Positions 46,631-57,461 of a stretch of DNA of 64,000 bases are shown piece by piece. Position 1 is the first letter of the stretch, and every line of letters starts with the position of its first letter. The DNA lies in the NCBI RefSeq assembly GCF_958298935.1, contig NC_084932.1, forward strand, positions 5,373,501 through 5,437,500, read 5' to 3'. This DNA is from Phragmites australis (Eukaryota; Streptophyta; Magnoliopsida; Poales; Poaceae). The notes beneath the pieces are model-generated. The model was not told the origin of the DNA, did not search any database, and saw nothing but the letters and a program-made list of their open reading frames with translations. The translations under genes were made by a program, and so were the position numbers.

Positions 46631-47093
46631 GGGTGCAACCTACTTAAGAGGCCAAGTTCACGCCAGTCAAGACCCCAAAATAAAACAAAAGGTGACCTAG
46701 TTGCTGCCATCAGGAAGAGGTCGTGGATTAATGATGATGGGATTCCTATCTAATTGAAGGCTGAACATCGCACCCAGCAGAAAAACAACATCTCAGGTAC
46801 CAATACTATTCATTTTCTGTTCTAAACTCTGTCGGTAGCAGTAAACTCCTACAGGTAGCAGCTGTGTGTGGAGTGCAAATTGAGCAAATTGTGGCACATA
46901 AAATGAAGGGGCGTGTGGTGATCAAAAAGAAAAAAAATATTTTTCTCCATTGGAACAATAAAGGTATGGAGAATGAAGGGAGAAGAAGACATCTAGGGGA
47001 GTTGTCAAAACACAAAGTAGACATTCTATGACTGCAAGAAACCATTGAAGCAGGTTTCTCAATTAGAGTTGTAACAATTAGTGAACAGGGCAC

Positions 47094-47398
47094 TGTCCTA
47101 TACCCGATGTGACAGGTGGGCCCCTAAGACTTAGGGAGGACGTTACAAAAGGAGGAAGCGCCGAGTGGCTGGAACCAAGGAATGAACAGAGGAGACGGAA
47201 CCAAACCGAACGGCGGTGAGCTACGGCTAAGGCGAGTCGGAGACTCAATCATCTCCTTCCTTTCCCTTACTCTTCTTCTTCCATCAGTTGTACTCATACT
47301 GTGTGTGTTGGTTGATTTGGCTATTGAACTCCAATTTGGGATTGTTCTAGTGTGTTTGTGTGTGGATTGGGGTGCTTGAATCAATTGGGTCGGTAACA
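47094..47398 (+). repeat. 5' LTR
   Basis: It starts TGTCCTATACCCGATGTGAC and ends CGGTAACA. Confidence 0.88.
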
Positions 47399-47400
47399 AT

Positions 47401-47413
47401 TGGTAATCAGAGC
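47401..47413 (+). promoter_or_regulatory. Primer-binding site, initiator tRNA-Met type
   Basis: TGGTAATCAGAGC lies two bases after the 5' LTR. Confidence 0.8.
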
Positions 47414-47427
47414 TATCGATCCGGTCG

Positions 47428-47628
47428 ATGAGGACCGACGAGCAGCATGCAGAGCTGGTCGCGATGTTGAACCAGAACCACCAAGCACTCGCAGATCTAA
47501 GGGCCGAGGTGCATGAGTTGAAGACAATGCTGAAGGAGCCCACGCTGATCAATCCACCCCTAGCATGCTCGCCGCCTCCGCCCTTCGTTGCTTCAGCCAG
47601 CGGCGGAACAGGAGCGTTCCGCATCTGA
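47428..47628 (+). CDS. Short gag-like ORF with coiled coil
   Basis: 66 codons starting MRTDEQHAELVAMLNQNHQA, then LADLRAEVHELKTMLKE, a heptad pattern typical of the start of plant retrotransposon gag, followed by a proline-rich end. It starts right after the primer-binding site. Confidence 0.5.
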   Translation: MRTDEQHAELVAMLNQNHQALADLRAEVHELKTMLKEPTLINPPLACSPPPPFVASASGGTGAFRI

Positions 47629-47639
47629 GGAGGCATCAC

Positions 47640-49830
47640 CACCAGATGGGAAGCCGTTCGACAACAACGTCCATGTCTTCTTCATCCGCAACGGCATCAA
47701 ACTCCCCAACGACCTGGTGCGCGAGATCTTCCTTCGGATCCCGTGCGAGGCAGACCACGTCTGCGTGTCTGGCGTACGAGGACGTGCAAGGTGCACTCGT
47801 CCGGGCCACCAGCGTGCTGAGCTCCATGGCATCGTACACCATATGTGCCTCTCAGAGCCAGAGGATGTACGCGCGCGACCTGCGCAGTGGCCTCTACCGT
47901 GACGGCCCTCTTGGCCAGCTGCCTACACTCCTGCCCAGCACGCTAACCTCGCCAACCGTGCTCCGGTCATCAACCTTCCCGAGCCGTCGCCAAGTGTTCA
48001 ACAGAATGCGTCTACCACCTCATCGAGCTCATTGGCCGAGCCCACGACTGCTCCTTCTAGATGGCCGCTGAGTTCGCTACCTGGGACATCAATGGCATCG
48101 TCATCTTTGATCTCGAGATCGGCCAGGGCACACACGAGGTTTCCAAGCTCGCAGACGAGGCGCGCCACGATTCCATGTCGGCCTTGTTCGCGCTCTTTCC
48201 ACTGGACCTCTGCGACGCCAGCGGCAACTCTGAGGCACGGGAGACACGCCTGTGAGCAAATGTGTCCTCCGCTACCGCGACTTTGTACCCGAGTTCGGTA
48301 GGGCGCTCAATGACGATGGTTGTGGTGACTTCGTCTTCTTCGATGCCGATGACCTTGAGGTAGTGTTCAGGGATGCGTACGCTCACCCGACTGTGGATGG
48401 CGTCAGGTTCTAGGGGTTCCAGCGCCAAGACGAGTTGGTGAACGGCCAGGCCATGGCGTTCGACTTCACAACTAGGGGACCCGTCCTCCACGACCACATC
48501 GACCTCCATGGGCAAACGCTCGCCAATCGTTCGACGGGAAGCCTCAGTCTCCCCGAGAGTATCATCTCACCATGCGTCGTGACACCTCGGCCTCCTCGAC
48601 GCACGCATCGGCCCTCCGCAAATCCTCGTGTCTCCGTGCAGGCATCGATACGACGTCGTGGTGGGCGGCGGCGTCGTCGTTGTTCCGTGCACGCATGGCC
48701 TATGCGGTGGCCTCCATTGCGATGGCCCGCTCAACTGGCCGCAGCTCGGCGCGTACGCGGCCGACTCGCGGCTTCCTCTCATGCCCATCACGCCAAGTTC
48801 AAGCGATCGCTCGAAAAGCGAACTCCCGCGTTCTTCCGAGTCTCCAAGGGCGGCGACGGTGGCAAGCACGTCGTCCTCAAGTGCAACGACTCGTCCATGT
48901 CGTTGCACGCCGACAACCTCTACAGGCCGACCTTCGCCAACTTCATCGACTACGACATTGCCAAGACCAGCGACAAGATTTCTCTCAGGACTCTGGTTGG
49001 CCACTCGGTGGTGGAGAGCCTTGGAGTCCACGGGAAGAAGGGCATCCCGGTCATCCAAGTGCCAATGGAGTTCTCACTGGCCAAGGTCGTGTTCACTGCA
49101 ATGTCAAGGTCTGGGAAATTCCGTGTTCCTCATGGGATTGCTGCAATGTCAAGAGTTGTGGCTGCTCATGTCCTTGATTCCCAGCCATGGCCACCACCTG
49201 ATCTGGAGAGTCATCTGACATTGTACATAGGAGCTTTTCCGATGGTGCCTATAGATCTAGGTGCTGGAAGCAGTGCTTAGAAGGGCTTGTCTGAAAGCAC
49301 CAGATTGAAGGGTGTAGTCACTGCAGGCTCAAAAGGCAATTTCATTACCATTGCTCAAATGACATAATGTGTTGACCAGCAAGATGCTGCAGTGAAGGAG
49401 CTTGAGAATCACCTACGGATTGGCAATTTGAAACTATATTTGTTACAGATTGAATCCTTGCAGTCTAACAAAGATGGCATGTCACAGCTCTAGAGCAATT
49501 AGAGATCGATGTCTGCATGGTCCCTGATTGCAATGGTGAAGATGTTGAGTGTTTGGCTGCTGCCTTGTCTGAAGATGGATACTCTTCAAGAATGATCTTG
49601 AGTTGGCTAAGAAGCTAGCATTTGTAGCTGATCTTTCTTTGTCAGGAGGGAGTTTTCGCGAATATGAAATTGATGCAAGTCCAGTAGCAAGCATGTTGCT
49701 TGGCATGAGTTCATTGCAGGATAATTTGCTGGAACAAAGCAGTCTGACCATAGTTCTCAGTATGCCGAATCATCCAGACTCGATGCTAATCAGAAGTGTG
49801 TTGGGCCTCTAGATGACATACCAGAGGTCA
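47640..49830 (+). pseudogene. Non-retroviral cargo of the LTR element, F-box-like start
   Basis: The GC-rich coding-like DNA does not resemble pol. Near 47695-47750 a frame reads IKLPNDLVREIFLRIPCEAD, matching the plant F-box start (LPxDLxxEIxLRLP). 48061-48255 reads MAAEFATWDINGIVIFDLEI. The longest ORF (48435-49280, 281 codons) includes HADNLYRPTFANFIDYDIAK, then SLRTLVGHSVVESLGVHGKK, and ends VPIDLGAGSSA. A further piece at 49590-49810 reads LAKKLAFVADLSLSGGSFRE. Frameshifts and stops separate these parts. The lack of introns fits transduced processed transcript(s) of one or more host genes. Apart from the F-box I cannot name the source. Confidence 0.45.
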
Positions 49831-50078
49831 ATACCTCAGAGAGCACATCTTCAATGTCAGTTCGTTGTCACCTTCTCTAGAGGATGTTCACTCGGTTCAT
49901 CGAAGAGCAAACTGATTTGGAAGGCAGAACTAGGTTCTGGCTATGGCTAACAGCAACATGACACATGGTGGAGCAGGAAGCAGTGGAAGTATGGTGATCG
50001 GGAGCAGCGATATCAGGCTTCAAGAGTTCATCGCAATATCGGCTTGAGGGCAAGCCGAATTTCAAGATGAGGGGAATG

Positions 50079-50379
50079 TGATATGCTCGATATGACAGGT
50101 GGGCCCCCAAGACTCAGGGAGGACGTTACAAAAGGAGGAAGCGCCGAGCGGCTGGAACCAGGGAATGAACAGAGGAGACGGAACCGAACTGAATGGCGGC
50201 GAGCTGCGGCTCAAGCGAGTCAGAGACTTGATCATCTCCTTCCTTTCCCTTACTCTTCTTCTTCCATTAGTTGTACCCAGACCGTGTGTTGGTTGATTTG
50301 GCTATTGAACTCCAATTTGGGATTGTTCTAGTGTGTTTGTGTGTGGATTGGGGTGCTTGAATCAGTTGGGTTGGTAACA
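50079..50379 (+). repeat. 3' LTR
   Basis: It starts TGATATGCTCGATATGACAG and ends TTGGTAACA. It matches the 5' LTR throughout with few differences. Confidence 0.88.
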
Positions 50380-50724
50380 GGGACCTTGTGCTTGGAATTG
50401 AGTTGCAGCCCAAGGCCACTCTAGGGGCTTGCTTTTAGGGGTAAGAATGGAGATGTTGATGCTAATGCTATAGAATCTAGGGAGTTTAGTTTTTGCCAGC
50501 ACAGTAATTACTAGTAGAAGATATGCCTTCAAACAGGAAATTATGAATGTGTATGCCCAGTTCAATATGATAGAAAATGTGCATTTCTGCATGAACTCTA
50601 TTCAAAAATTCAGAACAGCAGTTATCCTTTGGTTGTGGTAGGTGAGTTCAACTTTGTCTAGTTTGCTCATCAGCTCATGAGAAATCCAATGATGGTGTGG
50701 AGTTGATTTATATGGATACATTCA

Positions 50725-51980
50725 ATGCTTTGTGACCCTGATGGGTTCCCATTGGGATTCTACAAGGAGTTTTGGAAGCAGGTTAACGAGACTTCGAAAG
50801 AAATGCTAGACAAATCATATGCGGGAGATTTGAATGCGACTGTCATGGTACCAACATGCACCGAAACACACTTTAACCCTGAGCCTGAAACCTTCACTAT
50901 CAATATTTTGTAGTAAGGGACATAACATTGTTTAGGTGTTGGGGAAGGTTAAAGTGTGTTTCGGTGCATTTAGTTAGGTTTTGTGGATTTACAAGAAAAA
51001 CACACACAATGATTTACAAGAAACTCATACTAAATTAGTTCCAGGTGGATTGTGATTCCAGAATTCAAAACTATCCAATCGATGGTCACAGACTCACAGC
51101 AACCGCATAAGCGCAGATGTTGCAGCACTGGATGAAATAACGCATAGCAATAGCATTCCGTCCCCCCATATTGCCCTTCCCAATAGAAAAACACACACGG
51201 AAGCACTGGAGCAAACTATCCAATCGATGGTCACAAACCCACAGCAACCGTATAAGCGCAGACGTTGCAGAACTGGATGAAATAACGCATAGCAATAGCA
51301 GTTGGTCCCCCCATATTGCCCTTCCCAACAGAAAAACACACTCCCGGAACAAGCACTGGAGCAAACTACCCAATCGAGCAACAGAATAAGCGAAGACGCC
51401 GCCGCCTATTCTCACGCGAGATTACCTGTGGAGGAGTCGGCGAGTGTTCCAAGATGGAGAAGCAACGAGGCGGAGTCGCGTGGCGTGCGAGAGGACGACG
51501 GCGCCGAGCAGCGGGCACTGCGCGGGGCCGGGCTCGGCTTGGCCTCTTCCCTGACTCTAGAAATTTCCAGAAAATGCAAATGAATTAGGGATTCGAGAGG
51601 AGAAGGAGCGAACAGGGAGAGGCGCTTGCCTTCGTTGGCCGTGAAGAAGCGAGGGCCGAACAAGCGGAGAAGAACCCGTGGACGGGTTTTGTAGGAAAAG
51701 GGGAGGGGAGGAATGGGACGGGATCGGGACGGGCGCAGATCGCGGCTTTCGCTGGCTGACATGTGGGTCTCGTATCGTACTTCCGGTTTGAGTTGTAGTA
51801 CGAAGCTTGGCTGGTGGGCCCCCGCGCCCGAGCCATCCTGCGGCCTCCACCTCTGCCGCCACCTTCGCCCCCTGGCCGCGGCTTTCGCTGGTTTGAGTTG
51901 TAGTACGAAGCTTTGTTGGTGGGCTCCACCTCTCCCTCCAGGCTCCGGCTGGCGCCGGATCACCCAATTGCCCACGTAAA
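50725..51980 (-). other. Family P copy 3: LINE scrap plus promoter/first exon of a plant gene
   Basis: The left part aligns with 29787-30530. On the minus strand, about 51980-51410 looks like the promoter, 5' leader and first exon of a plant gene: a GC- and CT-rich leader, long open frames, and an exon end ACAG|GTAATCTCGCGTG near 51420. A repeated block AGTTGTAGTACGAAGCT occurs at 51791 and 51896. No protein family could be named. Confidence 0.45.
51072..51362. repeat. Two tandem copies of a 145-bp unit
   Basis: CCAATCGATGGTCACA at 51075 recurs at 51220. Both copies continue through GCATAAGCGCAGA/GTATAAGCGCAGA and CCCCCCATATTGCCCTTCCC. Copy 2 of family P has only one unit. Confidence 0.88.
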
Positions 51981-53271
51981 TTTTTTCAGAAATTTTTTAA
52001 AAGTTACTAGTAACTTTTTCTCAAAACTTCTGAGATTTTTTTTCTCGTGCAAACTTTTTTTAAATTTTTTTGAACTAAATTTTTCTCGTATAAACTTTTT
52101 AAAAAAGAAAGACGGGAAGAGAAAAAGTTTTCAAAAAAAAGAGCGGAGGCTTTTTATCGCTCGCGAGGGGGTTTCTGCACACACGTGCCCTAAATAGCAG
52201 AGTCTGTTGCCCCCTCTCCATTGCCACGGTATGCTGCGTTAATCTGTTCGGTAGGTTACCAGAGAGCCTCTCGAGTGTAAATTAGTGTTTTTTTCCAGAG
52301 TTTTTAAAAATTCAAGATGTGTTAAAGTACAAATGTATCCAAAACTTTGATGTATTTGGATGAAACAAAACCTTAGATACTATAGTATTTTCCATGCTTG
52401 AAAAATCTATATTCACCTCCTCTTTTTTGGGAGTATACACCTCTTCTTTTGAGGAACTAAGAACGGTGGCTCCCACGCTCACGCAGCAGTATAAGGAAAT
52501 GTTGAGTTGGTGTGAAAAAAAATTCTTGTGCCGTTAACATTCGTGTAGAGCACTGCTATACGTTAAACCACTTGAGTGGTTGCCCACTTGTTACTCAAAA
52601 GGGGTCAAATTACCTGGTTGTAAGGGAGTTATACAAATGGGTTATATGTGAAGTATTTCTCATTCGTGCATTAAAGTTTAGCACTGCTAATTTAGCAAGC
52701 ACACGATTGATAAGATTTGAATGGCCTTCCCTAGATAGGATTTCCGTAGGACCTTACACGAGAATCGCACTTGTAAAATAATGGACCGATATATGTAAAA
52801 GATTTTTAAGTAAAAGAATTGGGTCTAGAATTCCGTATATGTATTCAGCATTATATTTTCTTCTCAATAATAGGGCAACTACTCAGTATTGTAATAAATT
52901 GTGGTATTGATATACAGTAGTATTTCACACATGGTACATTGGTACTTCACGAGCTGTAGTTTTCATATACGATGGGATTTCTGTTGGTACTAAGAAAATC
53001 TAGTGTACACCTAAAAAATTATGCAATGCCATTTAAAAAATATTTATTCTACAGTATACCACTAGTTAAGAGGCTAAGTTACAGTCAAGGGTCCACATAT
53101 CAATGAGATATAACAAGTAAATTTTAAACATATGAGCTTACTTAGTGACATATAATGAATAATCTTAGCTAGCTCACTCCCCAGACCTGCCACGGAGGAT
53201 TCTGGAGTTTAATCTTCAGAATCCCCACACGCGCGGACGTGGATCCTGAAGCAAATACAGAGGTAACATTA
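51981..53271. other. AT-rich stretch, no gene
   Basis: 52000-52130 is rich in AAAATTTTTT and AAAAGTTTT blocks. 52774-53110 resembles 6584-6720 (end of family P copy 1). No ORF is supported. Confidence 0.45.
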
Positions 53272-53560
53272 GGCTATCTTCAGCAGTTACTTCAAATTTT
53301 TATCTAAAAAATACTATTACAGTATCCTCTATCACTATTACAGCATCCCTTATTTTTTCATCTTCAGCAGCTATCCTATTTCCTACCTTCTACTCCTCTT
53401 TTTCTCTCTCCGATCCCGCTGTCAGTAACAGTACCCGACGGTGTTTTTCTTCCTCCGGACCCACGGTCTGCCACAGTAAACAGTACTGGTACAGTGTCCA
53501 TCCAGCGGCCAGTGAGCGCAATGAACAGTACCCGGACTCATTTACTTCCCTGCTCCCTTC
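53272..53560. mobile_element. Second Harbinger-like end
   Basis: After TTA (53269-53271) the sequence GGCTATCTTCAGCAG and the downstream ACTATTACAGTATCC, CTATCACTATTACA blocks match the first 120 bp of the element at 36178. The other end was not found. Confidence 0.5.
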
Positions 53561-53802
53561 TCTCTCTGCTCAAACAAATATTTTTCTATACACCAAAAAA
53601 TCTACAAATTTTTGTAAAGTTCTATAATTTATATGCAACCCATTTTAATTGGTTTTGCCCAAAAAGTCTGAGCCAACCTACAATTAAAATTCTTAAAAGT
53701 TACAAATTTTTCTAACTTGCTCTAATTTTTAAGCCTTCAATTCAAAACCCTAAAATCTGGAAAAAATCATCAAAATTCTTCACATACCATGGAATAATTT
53801 CT

Positions 53803-53880
53803 AAAATTATTCCCCGCTGTAGGTTGCACATGAATTTAATTTCCAAAATTATTCCCCGCTGTAGGTTGCACATGAATTTT
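53803..53880. repeat. Two tandem copies of a 42-bp unit
   Basis: AAAATTATTCCCCGCTGTAG, then GTTGCACATGAATTT, at 53803 is repeated from 53845. Confidence 0.85.
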
Positions 53881-54003
53881 GTGAGTTTCTTCCCAAGAAA
53901 TTAATTGGAAATTGTTAAATTTAATGAGAATTAATGCTGCAAGAATATGTTGTGCTCAACAGCCCCATAGAAGCAAAGCTTTTCCCAAATTTACTTTTTT
54001 TTT

Positions 54004-54700
54004 TCAGGAATAAACGGACAAAAGGTAATCCCAGCTGGACCCGGGCCCGGCAGCAGTCGCTCGCAAAGGCTATACTGCGACTGACAATACGAGCTCACGC
54101 AGAGCCAAATGCTCTTACGACCACGTGAGGGAAAGCAACCCCACATTCCCAATCGCACATGCCTGACACTGCGAAGACCAAAGCCAAGCAAACGGCCACT
54201 GACACTCTGTCCCCACGTCAACGATGCGCTGATGGACCCATATGTCAGTTGGTGCCCAGTCGGAGACGTCGCACCGACCAGACAGTACCAGCCTGCTGTT
54301 CACTGGTCCAGGCAGCGTTTTGCATATTAGTCCTTCGGCTATGCTGATATTTTGATCCCGGAGCCTCGTGTAGAACAAAGGGGTGCTAATCACACGAATT
54401 AGCCTACCAACCAACAATTTGCCGATCTCTTCTCACCCTCCGTCCCATACCCTCACCACATCAGTGTCCTCAATGCCAACATCATCATGAGCAATCATAG
54501 GCTTGCTAGATGATTCTTCATAGTCAAGCATTAGAGACTATGGTCATCGACACCGGTAATAATTTTACCATCCTTTCCTACCTATTTGGTCTATTCAAAC
54601 CTGTTGGATAAACATGGTGTTAATGGTAATCTTCATCGAAAATAGGTACATTTAATATCAATATATCAATTAAGTTTGATGGCATTCGAACATATGATCA
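54004..54700. repeat. Family R copy 3
   Basis: It aligns with 7698-8210 and then directly with 19370-19450, 36120-36177 and 37203-37390. It therefore lacks the middle of the element but shows the uninterrupted sequence at the Harbinger-like insertion site of copy 2. Confidence 0.7.
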
Positions 54701-55174
54701 CTTGCACTGTCTCTATGTTTAAACTTTCACAATTTTAAAGGGGTTAGCGACGGTGGTTCTATTTTCAGCAAGGATTTTTGTCACTAGCAGCACAAAGAGA
54801 GGCTGTGAAAGGTAGAGCAGACCGACATTGGTGGTGGAGAGTAAGACGACGAGGATGCTAATGGCCACGGGTGGCGTGGCGAAGGACGATTAGATGACGG
54901 TGCCGAGCCAGAGGAGGGGGGCTAGCAAATATGGCCCTATGAAGCCGAGTTAGCGTGATGGGTACGGCGACCGCGAATCTAACAACTAAGGACTGCACCA
55001 GAGATGGTCGAAGACAGCAGGGAGCGAGCAAACAGACAAAACGACGAGAAGAAGAAGATAATCAATATCTCATGTGTTGTGGACCGTCGGATGGCCATCA
55101 AAAGACCATGTTTCATCACTAAAACAAAAGTTACTTTCAGACATCTGATATATAGCATCTCCTTTGAATTTTAA
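54701..55174. other. Stretch without a gene next to the Helitron end
   Basis: No ORF or repeat is recognised. Confidence 0.4.
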
Positions 55175-55185
55175 CTAGTGGCTTG

Positions 55186-55202
55186 CGCGCGCCTTGCGCG
55201 CG
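55186..55202 (-). terminator. Helitron 3' terminal hairpin
   Basis: A perfect 7-bp GC stem with a 3-base loop lies 7 bases before CTAG. In Helitrons this hairpin is thought to signal the end of rolling-circle replication. Confidence 0.85.
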
Positions 55203-55735
55203 GAGAGTTTGTTGTATGTGCTCACAGTTTGTAGGAAGGGTTGACGTGTTAGAATACTGAGACTGTCTTCTACGAGAATAATATAGGATGTATTCAATCA
55301 AGTCAATAGAATGGATGATAGTTATCAAAAGCATTGTAAGATTTGTATTTTCAACAGGTAATATGATAATTGGTGTTGTGACACAATGTGAAGGGAAAAA
55401 TTGTTATATGTAAGTGTTATGGAAAGGGAAAAATATGACGATTATTGTTCAAAATATATTGATGTACTATTAGGGTGGGCCAGAGTGAATTGTGCTGTTG
55501 TGTAGAATAGCAAAATGAACTGGTGTATGAACTAATGCATTCTGAAACAAGCAAAACAATTGGCTGTAGTGATATATGATATGCTTAGGGTAGAAAATAT
55601 AAGGCATGTGGCAGTTGTTAATAGGAAATCTGTTAATCATATGTATATGCATGAAATTGTGTATGTATATTGAGTTTGGTTCTGTGAGTGCATAAAAAAT
55701 AAATTATTATATCTAAGATCAGTTTAATATTCGAG

Positions 55736-56277
55736 CATGTGCCGATTAATGCTATGGTTGTAATGTGATAGACTAAATTGTTGTATGCAATTTTGGGTAG
55801 GTACATGTAGCCATGTAAGGCAATTATATCAGTGATTTTAGATGACATTGCTGATTTGTTATTATACAGGTTGATTAGTGTGCGAAAAGAGTAACCGTGA
55901 ACAACTTCATCTGCTGGTGATGACAGGCTAAAAGTTTGAGGAACCAAGGTCCAAAAGTAAGTTCAAAAGAGGCGAAAAAAAGAGCAGAAGGAATGTGAAG
56001 AGCAGGCATGCGCCGATTAATGCTATGGTAGTAATGTGATAGACTAAATTGTTGTATGCAATTTTGAGTAGGTATGTGTAGCTATGTAAGGCAATTATAT
56101 CAGCGATTTTAGATGATATTGCTGATTTGTTATTATACAGGTTGATTAGTGTACCAAAAGAGTAACAGTGACAACTTCATCTGCTGGCGATGACAGGCTA
56201 AAAGTTTGAGGAACCAAGGTCCAAAAGTAAGTTCAAAAGAGGGGGAAAAAAGAGCAGAAGGAATGTGAAGAGCAGGT
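55736..56277. repeat. Two tandem copies of a 271-bp unit in the Helitron
   Basis: GCCGATTAATGCTATGGT at 55741 recurs at 56012. Both copies end GAATGTGAAGAGCAG and differ at few positions, so the duplication is recent. Confidence 0.92.
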
Positions 56278-57340
56278 CCCTTTCAGGTGGCAAAAGACAG
56301 CAAAAGGCGAGCAGTGCTTGATAGCTGAGTCACGTTGGCTACTTTGTTTGGCTGTACATAAAAGGAGAAGCGGTTAGTATGTTCAGTGTAGAATTGTAAG
56401 GATTGTATGTAAAGAAGTGGTATGCAAGTGAAAGTGACCTTCATTGCTTGTTTTTTGGTGCAGCAGTTTTGGATTTACACATCTTTGTGGAGCTGGATAT
56501 GGTCTGCTGGGAAGAAGCCCTGGATGGGGGGTGTTGTTTTGTACCTTTGTTCTGTCGAATGTAGAATTGGGTCACATTTTGCTGTAAGACTTTCTTCGTT
56601 CGACTTTTTCTGAGTATCAGTGTCCTCCTAGGCAAACGGGGGGATGCATGAGGTAGATGGATTAGCAGGGTTTGTAATGATGCTGAAAATGTATACAGGA
56701 TTATATATGTAAGAGTAGAAAGCATGCTTGCCTTTGGAGGATCTGTTGTATCTTTAAACAATCTTTTTCGAGCACTTGAGTGTTTAGGGAGATCAATGGG
56801 ATCTCTGTGTGTTACATATATAAAGATGTGAGCTATGAATATATTCAGAGAGAGGAACCAATAGCTATATCTGGCTCAAAAAAAGATTAAAGAAGAACGA
56901 ATAATAAGAGGGCCTCATTTGCAATAAGCTCTCTATCTGCATAATGAGAAGCTGGTCCACAATCCATATATTAATTACTTATACTGAAACAACAATTACT
57001 CTTTGAGAATCTTAGTAGCCTTATCATGCTACTTTTCTTGCTTTCTTATAAGGTTGTAATAAGAGAGCGGGGGAGCATGCAAAGCTAGACAGAAATGCTC
57101 ATATGGAATAGAAATAGGTTCTTGTTTAAAGTGGTACACATAGCTTATTAAATATTTTGCTGTGACATTGGTAGGAAGTCAATTGGAAAATTGCCAGGTC
57201 TTCATAGTATGTTGCTGGGATGAAAACGCGCAGAAAATTGAACACCAGACAGTAGGTAGATGCTACCTTTTATAATTTTTTTTTCTATATTTATCGCATA
57301 TTGGAAAAAGAGCAGCATGTCTTGTTGATGGCACTTACGG
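56278..57340. other. Helitron 3' non-coding region
   Basis: No gene is supported. Short ORFs such as 56422-56613 lack motifs. Confidence 0.4.
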
Positions 57341-57461
57341 AAGGACAGGTTTCTTCAGAGGTGATTCGTCGTATTCCAGCGGAGGTGGAGGGGTCTGCAA
57401 TACAACTTCAATGTATTATTGATAGGTTATGGCAGAGAAGCATTGCATGTTCTATGGGTGA

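Larger units (their letters stand above)
47094..50379 (+). mobile_element. LTR retrotransposon, 3.3 kb, non-autonomous
   Basis: Two LTRs of about 305 and 301 bp (47094-47398, 50079-50379) are highly alike. A TGGTAATCAGAGC primer-binding site (47401-47413) follows the first, and a purine tract GATGAGGGGAATG precedes the second. The flanks GGCAC/GGGAC are a 5-bp duplication with one mismatch. The inside encodes only a short gag-like start and GC-rich, non-retroviral sequence. No protease, RT or integrase is present, so enzymes must come from elsewhere. Confidence 0.9.
45640..50930 (+). mobile_element. L1-type LINE remnant, opened by three later insertions
   Basis: Plus-strand pieces in LINE order: an ORF1-like charged region (45640-46420, KELEKAQMHKLDARF), the start of the endonuclease (46945-47075: LHWNNKGMENEGRRRHLGEL and LQETIEAGFS), more endonuclease after the LTR element (50530-50660: YPLVVVGEFNF) and an RT start (50735: PDGFPLGFYKEFW). 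The solo LTR (45801-46142), SINE (46435-46630) and LTR retrotransposon (47094-50379) each interrupt it. Stops are frequent, and the remaining RT is missing. Confidence 0.7.
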
